Positions 49,457 through 62,874 of a stretch of DNA of 64,000 nt are shown here, piece by piece. Every line of letters begins with the position of its first letter. Position 1 is the stretch's first letter. This DNA comes from Triplophysa rosa. Taxonomy: Eukaryota; Chordata; Actinopteri; Cypriniformes; Nemacheilidae. The DNA lies in contig NC_079895.1 of the NCBI RefSeq assembly GCF_024868665.1, positions 26,758,517 to 26,822,516 on the forward strand. The letters run 5' to 3'. A program made the translations under genes and the position numbers. The notes under the pieces were generated by a model. It worked only from the letters and a program-made list of their open reading frames with translations. It searched no databases and had not been told where the DNA came from.

Positions 49457-50231
49457 ATGACCTCGTTTTTACACCGTTACCCATGCGGAGACCTGGCGAG
49501 ACTCACGGCCAAGTACTGTGAGGATCAGAGAAAGGCAGAGCGCCAGTCTTACAGCCGAGAAAGACAGACAAGCGTTCTGGATCACCCTGTCAACACCCGA
49601 TTAACTCCGGACACGCTTCAAGGTACTTTTACAGTGCGTTATGGTAGAAACGAGTGTCCGGAACGAAGTTTAAATGTAGCTTACGCGTGCTGCACGGGAG
49701 CCGTGGACACTAACATCATCGAGGGCTGCTACGACAACTTTGGAGAAATACGTGACTTCAGACCGAACGACAAAACAGCGCATGCGCACAAGGTCTGCGT
49801 CTCCCAAAGTCTCTCTGAGTGTCGGGAGGGTTACGACATTGCTCCATCTAACACGTACAGTTGGATGAAAATCAAAAGGAATATCCCCCAAAGCAGTGCG
49901 TTTCGTTTTGTTATGTCAATAATGAAACAATTGTTTGGGTGTTTTTCTAACCTTGTCTACACTTTTCGCAGGCAGCAGATACGCGCATGGACCCAGCGAC
50001 ACTGCTGCGACCTCCCGCACAATGTTTACCACCAAACAACGCACTGAACTTGAGAAGGAGTTTCACTTCAACAAGTACCTCAGCAGGTCTAGAAGAAGTG
50101 AAATAGCACAGGATTTACATCTCAGGGAGGATCAGGTCAGGATCTGGTTCCAGAACAGGCGGATGAAGCAGAAGAAGAGAGAGAGTTTGACCACATGCAT
50201 GCTCGGCTTCCCCATCACATTGTCCAGATAA
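49457..50231 (+). CDS. hoxd1a: homeobox protein Hox-D1a, short and divergent
   Basis: Group 1 (labial-type) homeodomain protein. Exon 1 is 49457-49895 (donor GTGCGT) and exon 2 is 49972-50231 (acceptor TTTTCGCAG); the intron is only 76 bp, phase 1. The product is 232 aa, well below the ~328 aa I recall for human HOXD1. The PBX motif YSWMKIKRN (W at residue 136) matches the Hox1 form (F/Y-x-WMK-x-KRN). The homeodomain is about residues 160-219, with [20 protein letters not shown] and helix 3 [14 protein letters not shown]. Several otherwise conserved Hox1 positions differ ([21 protein letters not shown] to R before IWF). The N-terminus keeps only weak similarity. Position 3' of hoxd3 fixes the identity. 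A poly-A signal is at 50741-50746. The open frame and splice sites are intact, so it is probably functional but fast-evolving. Confidence 0.9.
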
Positions 50232-51418
50232 ACGTGCCTATGACCAAATCCAGTGTGATTTCTTAACCCCATGTTTATTAACATGTATGTGCCTTATTTA
50301 TACGGTCCCATTATTTATTATGCACTAATATTTATTGCGTTAAGTAACAGTATTAAGTACTGTGCTATGATGCAACTGTGCCTTTAATCTTAAATATTTA
50401 AATAGTCAGAGAGGTTTGATAGATGTTTGCTGAAGCTTTAATCTTGATAAGTGTTGGGTAGAAGAGCTTATAAAGTGAATTGTACGCCATCATACCTTAA
50501 TTGATTGACTAAACTAACTGCTTGTAAGATGAGCAAATTATTTTCACCAAAGAGTTCATAAGGGAAAAGTGTTCTCTGTCTGACCTGAAATCAGATCACT
50601 TTGACCTCATGAGAATTACATTTTCCTCAAGGTACTCAGCCTCCTAAAAGATCACCCCTGTTCTTGTCTTTAAGTCATGACTGATCACAAAAAAAGATTG
50701 TCTGCAAAAGTTAATGCGCTGTGTATTGAACTTGAACTGAAATAAAATGTTATAAATGTAACCAAACTGTTTCTGGGCAGAATAGTATAACCAGGTTAAC
50801 CACAAAAAGTTCCAACGTGCCAAGTTTTCTCAATCACATCATGACATGACTAGGCGGACGGTGTTAACAATAATTGTCAGAGCAAAATGCTCAACATGTA
50901 AAATGATCTTTGTTATAACAGACCTCAGATGGAAATATTTCAATATTCTGACAGAACTGAAGGCATGTTAACCAATGATGAATTATGTGGTGATAAATAA
51001 ATCTACCTATCTATCATATCACAAAAATGGCTGTAGCTGGGAAAATCTTCAAGAAAAGTGTAGTCGTTATTAAAGGAGAATACGTGGATCTGGATTTGTA
51101 CCAGGCGGAAGTATAGATCTGACTTGGTCTTCTTTAGAGTCATCACTTAAGGTCAGACTCGTCTGCTGGATTTGCTGTTAACATTGCTGAAACAGCAAAT
51201 CGGTGATGTTTAGTTGTAGAGAAATGTCCTCCCTCCTATTCCTCTTTTTTCCGTGTGAGAAAAAGACAATATCTGGAGTGGTGTGGATTGTTTTAATGTT
51301 AGCGGGTCTCCATACATCATCACATTACATTATGGCCTCCATTTGGGGCGCAGCATCATGCTACAGTTGTCACAAGCATGAAAATAATGAAGACTAATAG
51401 TTACTAGCTATGAGTCTG
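50232..51418. other. hoxd1a 3' UTR and flank
   Basis: AATAAA at 50741-50746 fits the hoxd1a 3' end. TGACCT half-sites occur at 50581 and 50611; the latter reads AGGTCAAAGTGAT on the minus strand, a DR1-like nuclear-receptor motif. No further gene is seen. Confidence 0.4.
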
Positions 51419-51428
51419 CACACACACA

Positions 51429-51474
<46 letters not shown>
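51419..51474. repeat. (CA)n microsatellite
   Basis: CA simple repeat with one TA interruption, followed by a TC/TA tract to about 51,550. Confidence 0.95.
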
Positions 51475-51479
<5 letters not shown>

Positions 51480-51837
51480 CGATGTACATCCCTCTTCCAG
51501 ATCTCTCTCTCTCTTTCTCTCTCTCTATATATATAGCCTACATATATATTCTCTATATTCACATATATGTTTACAAAAAGAAAAAAACATTGACTGAAAC
51601 TGGCTCATGAGTGTTGCTTTTCCCAAATGAGCACATAACTTTTATGCATCTAGTGTAATCTTTTAAAATGCGTAATACAGCAGTATGGTTGATAAACAGA
51701 AACACCAAATGGAAATTACGCATACATCTCAATGCAATGCAAGTCACATTGTATTGGTATCACATATTTGGATCAACTAAATCAATGATCTTGCACATGG
51801 AATGAGTTTTTTGCTAAATTAAAAAAGATCCTCCATA

Positions 51838-52025
51838 CACTCTAAAAAATGTTGAGTAATTTCAACCCAACTTTGGATCAAATATGGACAAACCTAGCGG
51901 TTGGGTTAAATTAACCAGAATATGGCCATTTTTGACCTAACAATTGGTAAAAAAAAAAAAACAGCAACCCAACGATCAATTAATTACTTACCCAAACCCA
52001 ACTTGGGTTGAAATAACCCAGCGTC
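51838..52025. mobile_element. degenerate MITE (CACTCTAAAAAATGTTGAG family)
   Basis: The left end CACTCTAAAAAATGTTGAGT is preceded by TA. The interior has repeated CAACCCAA/TTGGGTT inverted motifs and the right part TTGGGTTGAAATAACCCAGCGT mirrors the left. The outer right TIR has decayed, so no clean target duplication is seen. This ACACT(C/G)TAAAAAATG type is abundant in cyprinid-like fish genomes. Confidence 0.65.
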
Positions 52026-53573
52026 CTTTAATCGTATTAAAGCAAAATTGTTATAATTTCAAGACGACCATGCTGTTTTCTGGGTGTAGTATGTGGCACC
52101 ACTATCGTTTTATCAGTATTTTTCACAATGTACTACATCCTCAACATACATTGAGCTATGTACCAGCAGCTGATGATTTTGATTTATTTTTATCATTAGG
52201 AGATTTAACCCAGCAAACATGGTGCGGTGTTTCTCTCGATCTCTCTGTCTCAGAGGCTGGTCCTCCCTTTCTCCTCCACCAACCTGACAGACAAACTGAT
52301 CACGCAGGAAAGACGCCATAAATTACAAACGCGTAAAAACACCACACCCCACCTCCACCCTCGATCCATATGGATGTCATCCTTTATGGCATTTTCAGTG
52401 GGAAATTATGACGGAATGAAACGCATCTCCATTTATCTTACATTTGGCTGTGCGATGAGAGATTCAGACACTCTGAGTTCCACAGCACATCATCATATTA
52501 GCCCTGAGACGCAGCGAGAAATGGATTGTTCTGGAGAATGAACTTGGCTTCGCTATAAATTACACCTCTGGATTCGGAGCGGTGTTATTATGTTAAAAAC
52601 TGATGTAATTAGTGCTCTAATTTATGTAAAGCTACAAGTGCACCTATTACAGCAACAGGGTTTGGAGTTTAATCTGTCTCTATGATAAAGAATGAATCTC
52701 CACACTTTTCATTTGTAATCCCAGACACATTATTTCTGTAAAATGGCCTCCAACTATTAAATATGAAAAATGGCTGGCGGACAGCTTTGTTCGTAGGTCT
52801 CGGGTTTTAAGCGTGGCAGTCTTTCCATGAACGGAACTTTACAAATGGTTAATTAAACAACTTATCAGGAGCGGGAGACACCTGTCCTGTCCTGTCCTGG
52901 AGAAACGCTGACCTGAGCACGGGAAAGGTTTTTATCATACTCACTTCCACAGGTATAATATTCACACCACACTTGTGCTTAAAATAAGCCACTTCTTAGA
53001 CTATCGATGGGTTCATTGTCTTTAAAGCATGAGAGATGATCCGGTTACGTATACGCCGTCAAACCCCTGGAACATGCCCTCCGGTCACGCGTCGTGAAAC
53101 CCGAGTGTGCTTTTGTTATGGTTTGATCTGTAGATGTTAAATCTGTCTTGAAAATGCCATGATATATTTCTTATCGTGTTACGTACATTTTTGAAAAGGT
53201 GTTAGTCGTAGCATCAAGTCTAACTAAACAGAGATTACGGCTATTAAGTAAAGAGTGTTTGCGGGCCATTCGTGACACGCATTTGCAACGAGACCTCCAT
53301 TTCTCTCTCGGGCCCTATCGACGGACTCTTGCCCATGCGGAAGGCCTCTGGGCCATAAAAGTGGAGCTTGTAGCAGGGGGTGGGCCGGATGGGTAATTAG
53401 TGTGCTGGGTAGACGTGGTCCATTACGGTCCATGTTATGATCTCACAAAATGGCTGATGAAAGCCCACGTCATTTGCCAGAGATCTCAGGAGTGCTCAGA
53501 GATTGCCTTCATTAGGAAAGTAGATTCTCAGCGGACTCACTGGGTCCATGTGTGCACTGTCTCCCTCTCACAC

Positions 53574-53620
<47 letters not shown>

Positions 53621-54769
53621 GAGCTCGATGTTAATGGAGCTTCAGGGAGATGTGTCATTATATCGAAAAACAGGGTGTTAATCTTCATGGAAGAGAGAGT
53701 GATCGCTGCGTTTGTGCGCGTCACGATTTTACGCTGATGCATAATGTATGCACGAGGGGAGGCCACCGAACAGGTTATTATCTGTTAGTGGCAAGAACAC
53801 AGTAATGTACTTTATCAATATCACGTTCTCTCCGAGGGACAACCTTACTTACATACGACAAGAAATGACACAGAGATATATCGAACCGTGAGCCTGAAAT
53901 CACTGGGCGTTTCTCGCCCGATCTAGGGCAAAAAGTGACATTGTGGTGATAAATTCACACAGCTTTGCTATGTTGTATTTTAATCATAGTCAACCGCACA
54001 CACTTTGCGAGGTTAAATTATTCTACACTCTAGCAGCATCCATTTGATTTCATTTGTGGCATGTCTTGTGGGCTGTAGGGGTGAGAGACCCTTGGCAGTA
54101 CTGGGAGCGGAGCGGCGCACATATCTAGTGTGTGGAGACACAGAATTGACAATGCATTTATCTTTGAATAATGTAAATGTCTGGAGAATGCAGTGGCTGA
54201 GGGGGACAGTGCCAGTGTGGGACGCTGAGGTGGGGGCTGAGCAGGGGCTGGGCTGTCAGGCTCCTTCCGGCGCTATCCCCTCTCTCCTCCGCCCCATCCC
54301 TCCCGATCTCCTCCACCGCACCGGCATTCAGCCCGCGGCAGCTCCTCACAGCTCATTTGCGGCAGAAACCAAGGGGGAGTTCGTCCTAAAAGGCTGCCAG
54401 GCTCACGTTCTTGTTTCTTTCTTGTTCTCTCTCACCACCACCATCTTTTTCCTGCTTTCCTTTAAACTTTTGGATTTCTTGTATTTTTTAAATTAGTTTC
54501 CAGAACAATCCTGCATTTTGGCATTGATCTGACAGAAAGGAAGTCGTGTCCCAAACTCACAGGATTAGTTGACCGTTATTGTTGTGATGGCCTGGTAGGG
54601 ATGCTCAAACAAACAGAGCTGAATTGTGCTCGTGTTGATGGTGTTTATGCATTTTTCAAATAGCTATAATAACTTGTAGTTGTCTCAGCATATTACGTTA
54701 GAAGAAATATAGGACGGGTAGGAATTAGGGAAGTGTACACACACAACTTTAAAAGAGAATCATTTAAAT
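52026..54769. other. 3' flank of cluster: non-coding, candidate regulatory blocks
   Basis: No gene is recognised. GC-balanced, low-repeat blocks at about 52,420-52,930 (with ATTACACCTCTGGATTCGG), 53,250-53,530 (CCTCTGGGCCATAAAAGTGG) and 54,090-54,380 read like conserved non-coding elements rather than decayed spacer. In tetrapods the 3' HoxD flank carries long-range enhancers. Conservation cannot be tested here. Confidence 0.3.
53569..53618. repeat. (CA)n microsatellite
   Basis: About 50-bp CA run within a candidate regulatory block. Confidence 0.95.
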
Positions 54770-55028
54770 CCGTGGTTCTCAAACTTTTTCGTGTGTAAGG
54801 CCCCCTTTACTTTGCATTACTTTGCGGCCCCCCAAATAAAAACTTAGAATCTTAAACTTAGAATTTTTTGTTAACCAAAATCATATTCAGTTCTACAATG
54901 CTGGAACGTCAGTTATTTTGGTTGGTTGTTTGATTGCATAAATCTATGATAAATTTCTATATTTCATAAAATAGCAAATCCGTGGCCCCCCTGGATCCAT
55001 CTTGGGGCCCACAGTTTGAGAACCAATG
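54770..55028. mobile_element. hAT-type MITE with 8-bp target duplication
   Basis: 259-bp element whose ends TGGTTCTCAAACT and AGTTTGAGAACCA are inverted repeats. It is flanked by identical octamers ATTTAAAT (54762-54769 and 55029-55036). The interior is non-coding (GGCCCCCC-rich near both ends). An 8-bp duplication is characteristic of hAT transposition. Confidence 0.9.
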
Positions 55029-55036
55029 ATTTAAAT

Positions 55037-55727
55037 GAGGAACACTAACATGTTCATCTTTATGTTTACTGAATAAACATATTGACAGCATGTTTTTGAA
55101 CATATTTTTTGTGGTCTTTGTACAGTACACATATAGTTAGGTCTGTGATATGTGAATTCTCTGTTTGTTGCAATGCGTATTGTGCGCATAGTTTGTTGGT
55201 GCCTGTACAAATAGTGTGTGTGTGTGTGTGTGTGTGCATGTTTGAGTGCTGTGACATGTAGTGCGAACAGTGAAATGGATGGGAGCTGGCAGGCAGACAG
55301 CGTTGTTCACTGAGGCAAAGTGCCAGTAAATTGTTTGTCTTCTGCAGTGCAATCCTATAATTCTTCTGGGAGCGGATGACATTGTGCTTGCCAAAGAGAA
55401 TAATGATAAATGAGCTAAAATCAAACGGGGAGATTTTGTGATGCGTCCTGAGCAGCGGTGTAATCTGAATACATTTGCTGTCCCCTGGCTGATCTCCGTC
55501 CCTCCCGCTCAGCGCCCTGCTGCCGTTCAGGTGTCTGACCCGCATTTTCACACAACGGCAGAGGACGTACACAATAGTGCAAACATTTACATTTCATATC
55601 GCTGCCATTAATCAACATCTACAACAATCTGTATCGCTTTCAGATGGGGGGGCAGTTAAACAACTGTATCTTTCAAATACATTGAGGGACAATATGTTTG
55701 CCTGTGTGAAGCCTGTGACGTCCACTA

Positions 55728-55770
<43 letters not shown>

Positions 55771-56254
55771 CATCTGTTTGGTCCCCGGAGTGTCACAGCA
55801 ACATGGTTCCACTTTTCTAGCACCGTTGCTAACACGCTGGCCTGGGTGCTCTACAGAATTGTGAGAGTAAATCTTCAATCTAGACAGCATCTTAAACAGC
55901 ATCCTGATTACACAAAGGGTGCGCCTGGTTTTAAACGAGAGAAATACGATCTTTTCAGAGGCAAATCATGTCAACTGGGAACCAGTAAAGCAATGATGTG
56001 TGTCCAGTAAAAGCTCTGGAGCTCTCAGAGACGCCCCTGGCCCTACACACACAATTACACAATTCAGCCCATTTAACACATCACTGATACTGCTAATACA
56101 CATGATGATGTCGCATGCTGTTTATTTTAATCCGCATCTAAAGAGACCCCCCCCCACCACCACCAGTGCTCATGCAAAAAAACTGTACAGTGGTGGTATC
56201 AGATGATATTACCATAGTACTTTGAAATAGCATGAAAAACATGGCATTTACATG
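55037..56254. other. non-coding spacer with two TG microsatellites
   Basis: TG runs lie at 55214-55236 and 55731-55767. The stretch 55,260-55,570 (GCAAAGTGCCAGTAAATTG, ATAATGATAAATGAGC) is a candidate conserved non-coding element. No gene is seen. Confidence 0.35.
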
Positions 56255-57508
56255 CAGTGGCGTATTAAGACCTCATGGTGCCCCTGGGCAACAGCCCCAG
56301 AGGTTCCCCCCCATCAACCCACAGGCAAGAATCCACTCATTAAAAGATTTATAATATATTAAAAGATTTTATAAGAATGAAACTCAGCAATTTACAATAT
56401 ACTATTTTACAAGAATTATACATTAACATGACACTTTTGTAGAATATAACACAAAAACAACTATTTTCCATTAAGCATTTTTAAAAATTAGGCCTACTGT
56501 AGTTAAGGGGCACCTGCTTTCTGTTGTAATGTTACATTTCAGGTTTTGATGTAATTTAAAAAAATCACTAACATTTTTTTAACAGGTGTAAATGTTGTGC
56601 GTGCCACAAAATGGGGGTACAGGGACACACTCACACACACACTATAGTTTGCATGTATGTATTCACATTAGGGGGACAATGGAACAATGTATAGATTTTC
56701 AGGACATTGGGACTTTAATTCACCAAAGTGGCATTCACCAGATTACAATGTATAGCAAGGTTATTCATAAAAATAACATGAAACGTTATTGTTACTATTT
56801 TAACTGCTATACAGCTATTCAAACACTCTATTTAAGCACAGTATGTGTATATTCTTCTTACTAAACGATCACATAAGTACTAAGATAAAAGTGTACTCAA
56901 CTAAATAGGACACATATGAATTGATTGCTATAGTGATGAAACCGACCGTTCTTCACTTTCACTTTAAAACCCAGGTTTGGATCTTCAATAGTGGCCTTAC
57001 CTCCACGTACTATTATTAGCATACATTATCGGCACTATAACATCTTATTTCTGACGCATGCCATGTATATATACCTTTATTAATCAGTGCTAATCCCCGC
57101 ATTTTTAGTCTCCGCTACAACAATGCGCTCTGCATCGTTCCAGCTTCCATCTGTTTGAAGATTAAAGTGTACACAAAAGACAACTCGCCTCATAGCAGTC
57201 ACTCGTGATTGGCTGAATGGTAATTCACTCAAATCTATGTAACTAACCAGATAACATGGGCGGGAATTTTGGCGGAGGTGTGTCGAAAAAGTGCGGAGGA
57301 CAGAACCATTTTTATTTGAAAGTGGGGGTATTCCCGCACATGGTGCCACGCCTATTTAGCGCAGATGCGTGACTTAAGTCTTAAAAAACAAGTGCTTATG
57401 TACATTTATAAAAAATATATATTTTGTATTGCAGGTTTATTTGGTGCCCCTAAAGTCTTGGTGCCCCTGGGCACTTGCCCAATTGCCCATATGGTTAATC
57501 CGCCTCTG
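56255..57508. mobile_element. non-autonomous DNA transposon, probable hAT
   Basis: The left end CAGTGGCGTATTAAGAC and right end GGTTAATCCGCCTCTG are inverted repeats with mismatches. GGTGCCCCTGGGC near the left end (56278) recurs in the same orientation near the right end (57461). Length is 1254 bp; interior frames are under 100 codons with no transposase motif. No clean target duplication is visible, so the boundaries are approximate. Confidence 0.65.
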
Positions 57509-57739
57509 ATCATGGCACATGGTATTTCGTATAACTACTGCATACCCATAGGATGTTGCCATGGCTGGATTATAGTAAAAAAAGTGTAGTAATGCATGTT
57601 TTGGTGGATTGATTACCATAGTTATACAATAAGCACCATGTTATTGTGGTGGAACCTATGTAAATTTGTGATAAGTATGACAAACTATGTGATAAGTATG
57701 ACAAACATACTATACGACCACAACACACTATATTGCAGC

Positions 57740-58222
57740 CAGTGTTGGGTGTAACTAGTTACTAAGTAATTATTTACTGCAATTTAATTACTTTTCCCTT
57801 GAAAAGGTAAAGTAAGGGATTACTCTTGTTTTTACTGTAATTTAATTACAGTTACTTCTGATGTAATTAAACTAAATACTGTGTGTAATATATTCAATAA
57901 TGTAAATGACATCAAAATGATAAGTCTAACTTTAAAATGTATGCTGTAATGTATCCTTCTCACATTTGAATACTTTGGTTGGCTAATAAGAATAATTTAT
58001 GTCGTTATTTATTATGTGTTTGAATGAATTAAATAAGCCGTTTCACGTCTATCCTTGAATCAATTCTAATCAAGGTTGATGCAGGATATAGAAAGTAATT
58101 AGTAATAAGTAATTAAATACTTTTTGGAGAGAGTAATGTGTACAGTAATCTAATTACACTATTGAATATGTAATTAGTAACTAGTAATTAATTCCTTTTT
58201 CAGAGTAACTTGCCCAACACTG
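57740..58222. mobile_element. hAT-type MITE with 8-bp target duplication
   Basis: 483-bp element beginning CAGTGTTGGGTGTAACTAGT and ending AGTAACTTGCCCAACACTG (inverted repeats). It is flanked by perfect octamers ATTGCAGC (57732-57739 and 58223-58230). The interior is rich in GTAATTA/TAATTAC motifs and has no coding capacity. It is a widespread fish hAT family. Confidence 0.93.
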
Positions 58223-58230
58223 ATTGCAGC

Positions 58231-61200
58231 ACAACGTTACACAATGCACAACAACACAAAGCAGGACACATGTCTCACTCCACTGCAGCGTGCCTACCTC
58301 TCTCTCTCTCTCTCTGAATAATCAGTCTTGTTCTGTGGTCTCTCTGTCTGTTCCACCATGTCTGTGTGCTATTTTAATATAAAGCTATAAACTCCATTCT
58401 CACTATCATCACTCATTCTCTCGCTTCAGTCTCTGATCTGTGAGCCTTCGCCGTCACTGCTGATTACATCAGCGTGTCTCTGCGTGTGTTTTCCAGCACA
58501 GCTGCACGATTCATTCAGCACAAAAGACTGAAACAAGACCTCACATCTACCTGTGCACGTGCGCCGCACATGCAGTCGCTGCTATTATTGTGTTTATTGA
58601 GTAAATCTGCTCACAATGAGCGAGGACTGGATATTAGATGAGAGGTCGTTTTTAAAAACATAAAAAACCACCAGCATATCATTTTCTGCGTGGAGCACAT
58701 TATAATGTCATTGATCTCGGACCTCGTGAAAACACAAGAAACTGCTCAAACATTCCAGCAGGACCGACACATGCGAACGGAGAACCTGCCATTAACAAGC
58801 AAAGATCTAACAGAGGCATAAAGCAGACATAATATACATTAAATGCTATTAAGTGTAAACCTCAGGGCCAAGCAACAAATAGCTGAGATTAAACCCGTGC
58901 TAATATGTACGCGATCCCACATCATAACCGTCGCCGTATAATTAAATCGAGCTATAAGTATTTCCAGAGAGACATATGGGAGCTTTGGGTGTGAGATAAA
59001 TGAGGCTCGTACAGTCAGTGAGGAAAGAAGCCGTGTGATCTGTTTTTGCAAACACAGAGAGATCTGTGTGAGGACCACTGACTCTCAGCCACTGGCAATA
59101 TTGTCTCAGACCTTGTGCTGCTTTATAAAAAGTCTCTGGACACAATTTAATTTCTGTCAGAACTGAGGAAGAGCAAACACAATGGATTTCTTTCAGTTCT
59201 TCGCAACAGCCTCGAACTGAGTGGCTTTGTTTGGTGCTATTGCCACCATTCTCTCTCTGATACCCTGTCTCTATCATTCATTCGGTCAGTCTTTGACTGT
59301 TGATCTTTTTCTTATTGTCTAACATCTGTTAACTGTACTCTACTGTGGACTATTGACTTGTGCACACTGCACAGTAATGCATAAGATACACCTGCTGTAA
59401 CATTCGGTCTAGTCCCGTCAGACAGAACTACCTATTACATTTGTGTCTGCATGTGTAGTTCAGAGTTTCCGGAAAAAACACTGAGCAAATTACCTGTTGT
59501 TTTTGGGTGCAATTATGCTTTGACAAATGAGGAACCAGCACTGAGCGTTTGAAGATCAAGCCCACACAGAATCTGGGCCCAGAACTCCACAGAAAACTTG
59601 GAATACTATCACAAACCACAAGATGGTTTCCAGGTTAGTCTTTCAGGTAAACATCACTTCATCTAGCGTTCTTTTTATGTATCACGTTATAATTCAGTCT
59701 GAAAGCGAACCGTCTGTATGATTCAGATTTCATTCGGTTAAGTCATGACACAAGGAATATTGTTTCGGGATCAAAGCCTCCGCTCATTTCAAGTGAGGCG
59801 ACTATTTAAATGTGAGCACTTTTTATTCATATACTGTATCACATCTACGCAAAACCTTTATAAACTCACGCTACAATCTCACGGAATCTGCTAAATCTAT
59901 ATTTTAATAAATTGTAAAAGGGAACCGTTGTCCGGACATCTGGGATTCGTTATGGAGATAAAGGTAAGGATTGTGTTTTTCATAGTTTTACATCAAACCA
60001 GCGTATATCAGCATTTTTTGTTGTTTGCCTAAGGCGTCTGATAGAGCGTTTGGACCCGGAAACGGTGTATGAACTTCCATCTATGGTGGTACAACCCAGT
60101 CTAAAGGCAGTTCGTGACAGTTCATGGACACAAATTCCCAGTCTTATTCGTGCCAGTCAGCACGATTTTTTTTCGCGTCACTATTACGACTTTTTTTCGT
60201 GCAGACTTTTGATACACATACCACGTGTGTATAGACATTTATGTGTTTATAACCTGATACCAGAGGAAGTCTGTAAGCACCCCTTGCCCCACTCAAACAC
60301 TAAAATCACAGGCGCAAAGTCTAATTTAGCTAGATCAAACGCATTTTATGAGGTGGCTAAGCAACGAGAAAGGTCCACCCTAACCCCGCCCCTAAACCTA
60401 ACATCACAGGGGCGAAGTGAAATCATAATAATACGTACGAATGAGACCGTAGCAATTCACACTAATGAGCCACTTTGTAAAATAGGTATGAACTGCCATC
60501 AGATTGCATTGATATAGATTTATACATACTAAAGATACTGTGTATTAAAATACATGAAATTTGTGTTCATGAACACGAATTAATAGATTCTACATTTCGT
60601 GACTATGTCACGATTTGCCTTGAGACTGGGTTGGGTAGTAGGTGACATCAGGTTTAAATAGTGGATAGTGATCAGACATATACATGTTTTACTTTTTATT
60701 GAAAGAACCGAGTTGTTGGTGCCAATAGCCACATGGTTAGTCTACACTGAAAAAAAATATTTGTGGAGTAGTAAATTTTATGCACAATTATTTTGTGTTT
60801 TTACAAAGAAAACATTATGAAATGTGTGAAATTGGAATGTTGAGTAAAAACTAATCCTGTTCATAATTTTTGCATGTAGATATTAAAGTAAGCAAGTATT
60901 ACAATCTAAAAATGGTTATATTTACTCTGGTTACTCTAGTATTTATAACAACGTAGAAAAACAGTTTTTAAGTATAATTTCATTCATCTTCAAGACACAT
61001 GTGCCACAGAACAAGTCCTTGACGTGCATCAGTATTTTTATTTTATTTTATTTTTCAAGTATTTTTAGTGTGTCGAATCGATAGTTTAGTTATCCTGTAG
61101 GCTACAAACACCAAAACAGTGGATAAAGAGCTTCAAATGTTTGTTTATGCAGTCAATCCAGTTGTTACCGCTTTATTTTACTGTTTTATTTTTATTAGAG

Positions 61201-62874
61201 TATGCCCTATAGCACCAGTCCGCTCATGGCGACTGAGTTCCATTTTTATCTCGAAGCTCCTTTGTCGATCCCGCTTCCCTGTCTCTACCCACTGCTTTCC
61301 TGTCAGCTCTCTACCGTCAAATCCCCTTAATGACATAAAACGCCCCTAAATTACAACAAAAAATTAGCCAATCAGGCTTCCTTCACATTTTAAAGAGTCT
61401 AAACAAAATAAGCACATCCTATGCAATGCTTGCACAGGCGGCACTCAGCATGAACACATGTCTTGTGTCCGGAACCTAAAATACGCCGCCTTTACAAGAC
61501 ATCTATTACCTTTAAGCTTGTCTAAAACTGGTTTTCTTATTAGGTATCATCATAAAAAGTTCATAAATATCTGCCTTCATTCAACATTCTATTTCCCATT
61601 TTTAATTATTTAACTCGCTGCTAATTGGTACACACAAGGATTTTGCATTGTCGTAGTGAGACAGATGGACTGTGACCGGTTTAAGTGAATGAAAGACAGG
61701 TCCAGAAGTGAGAGAGACATAACAGCAGTACTTCAAGATGACATCTATGTGCAAAGCTGTAGCACATCCTTAATCCCTGCTGGGATACTGTACCACAAAT
61801 CAATCTCACAACCTTCACCCTTATTCTGTATGAAAGCGTATCGTGCACCTGACCTCCATATGCCAATACAGCCACAAAACAAAAGTGACCCTTACTTTCC
61901 CAATAAACCGCTTCCCGTGCGTTAAACCACTGAGATGTGAAGCTGAGAGAAATACGGCCTAAAGGAATCCTACATGAGGTCAGTGTTTTGGAGGCGTTGC
62001 TTCTGTAAGAATAAATGTAGTGTATTTTCAGTTCTGGAGGTTAGCAGAGAAGTTCTCCTTCCTTGCAAGAGCGCGTTTGATATCAACACAGCGGACGACC
62101 ACACAGGACTCTCTATTGATCCGGCTACAGTGTGATTAAGTAGAGTTTTACATTAAGGTCACTCCACTGGCGCTCTCCTTCTCTCGCTCTCGCTCCTTCC
62201 TGTCTGAAAGGCACACAAGTGCAATGACAGACTCTTCGAAAAGCCCAAAGGTTCTCATACGGAGTCTCAGTGCATCTGTATTATACAGGAAAATCCATCC
62301 ACTCATCTCTCTTGTCCTTTGCTTGTTTACTCACAGAAGTCACTCTATATCAGCATAAATTAGTGTTCCCATTCATTTGCATGCATCTGTCTCATCATAA
62401 ATCAGTTAAAGATCATTTTATTTCTCTTGGGCCACAAATTAAACACACAATCTAAAGTGAATTCACACACAGACACTTCTCGAAGACATTAGTGAAGACC
62501 TCTTATAAATGCAATGCTTTTAATACTTTGATAATTATATCCCACCCTTGAACCTTACTCTACATTATTTAAGGATGAACACGATTCGACTGATTCATGA
62601 GCTTTTCAAACAGTGAGAACCACTTCAAACATCTTTAGTTTTCAACACTAAACCATTTTCAAATATTTGTCCATCACAAATATAGCCAAACCTGCATACA
62701 CATCATGACAAATCATAGTCACATACCATATTAGATTTTTTAAATATAATGTATAATTAGGATAGATTAACACGAGTTTCAACCCTATCCCAAAAAGGAA
62801 ACATTTGCATTTCTGGAAGAAAGAAATATTTTTTATTAATTTATTATTTTCCCAATTTAAGATTTTTTGCCCTA
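58231..62874. other. gene-free flank
   Basis: No coding exon or RNA gene is recognised. The block 58,440-59,000 has balanced composition and may contain conserved non-coding DNA (GATTACATCAGCGTGTCTC). The stretch about 60,040-60,500 looks like an old interspersed repeat (TACGAATGAGACCGTAGCAA, CCCCGCCCCTAAACCTAACA), class uncertain. Confidence 0.35.

Noticed and set aside
54044..54496. 150-codon frame with proline-rich centre
   Set aside because: GC-balanced block more like non-coding regulatory DNA; no domain and no Hox similarity.
60050..60517. 155-codon frame in the 3' flank
   Set aside because: Lies in a probable old interspersed repeat, has no motif and no splice or promoter context.
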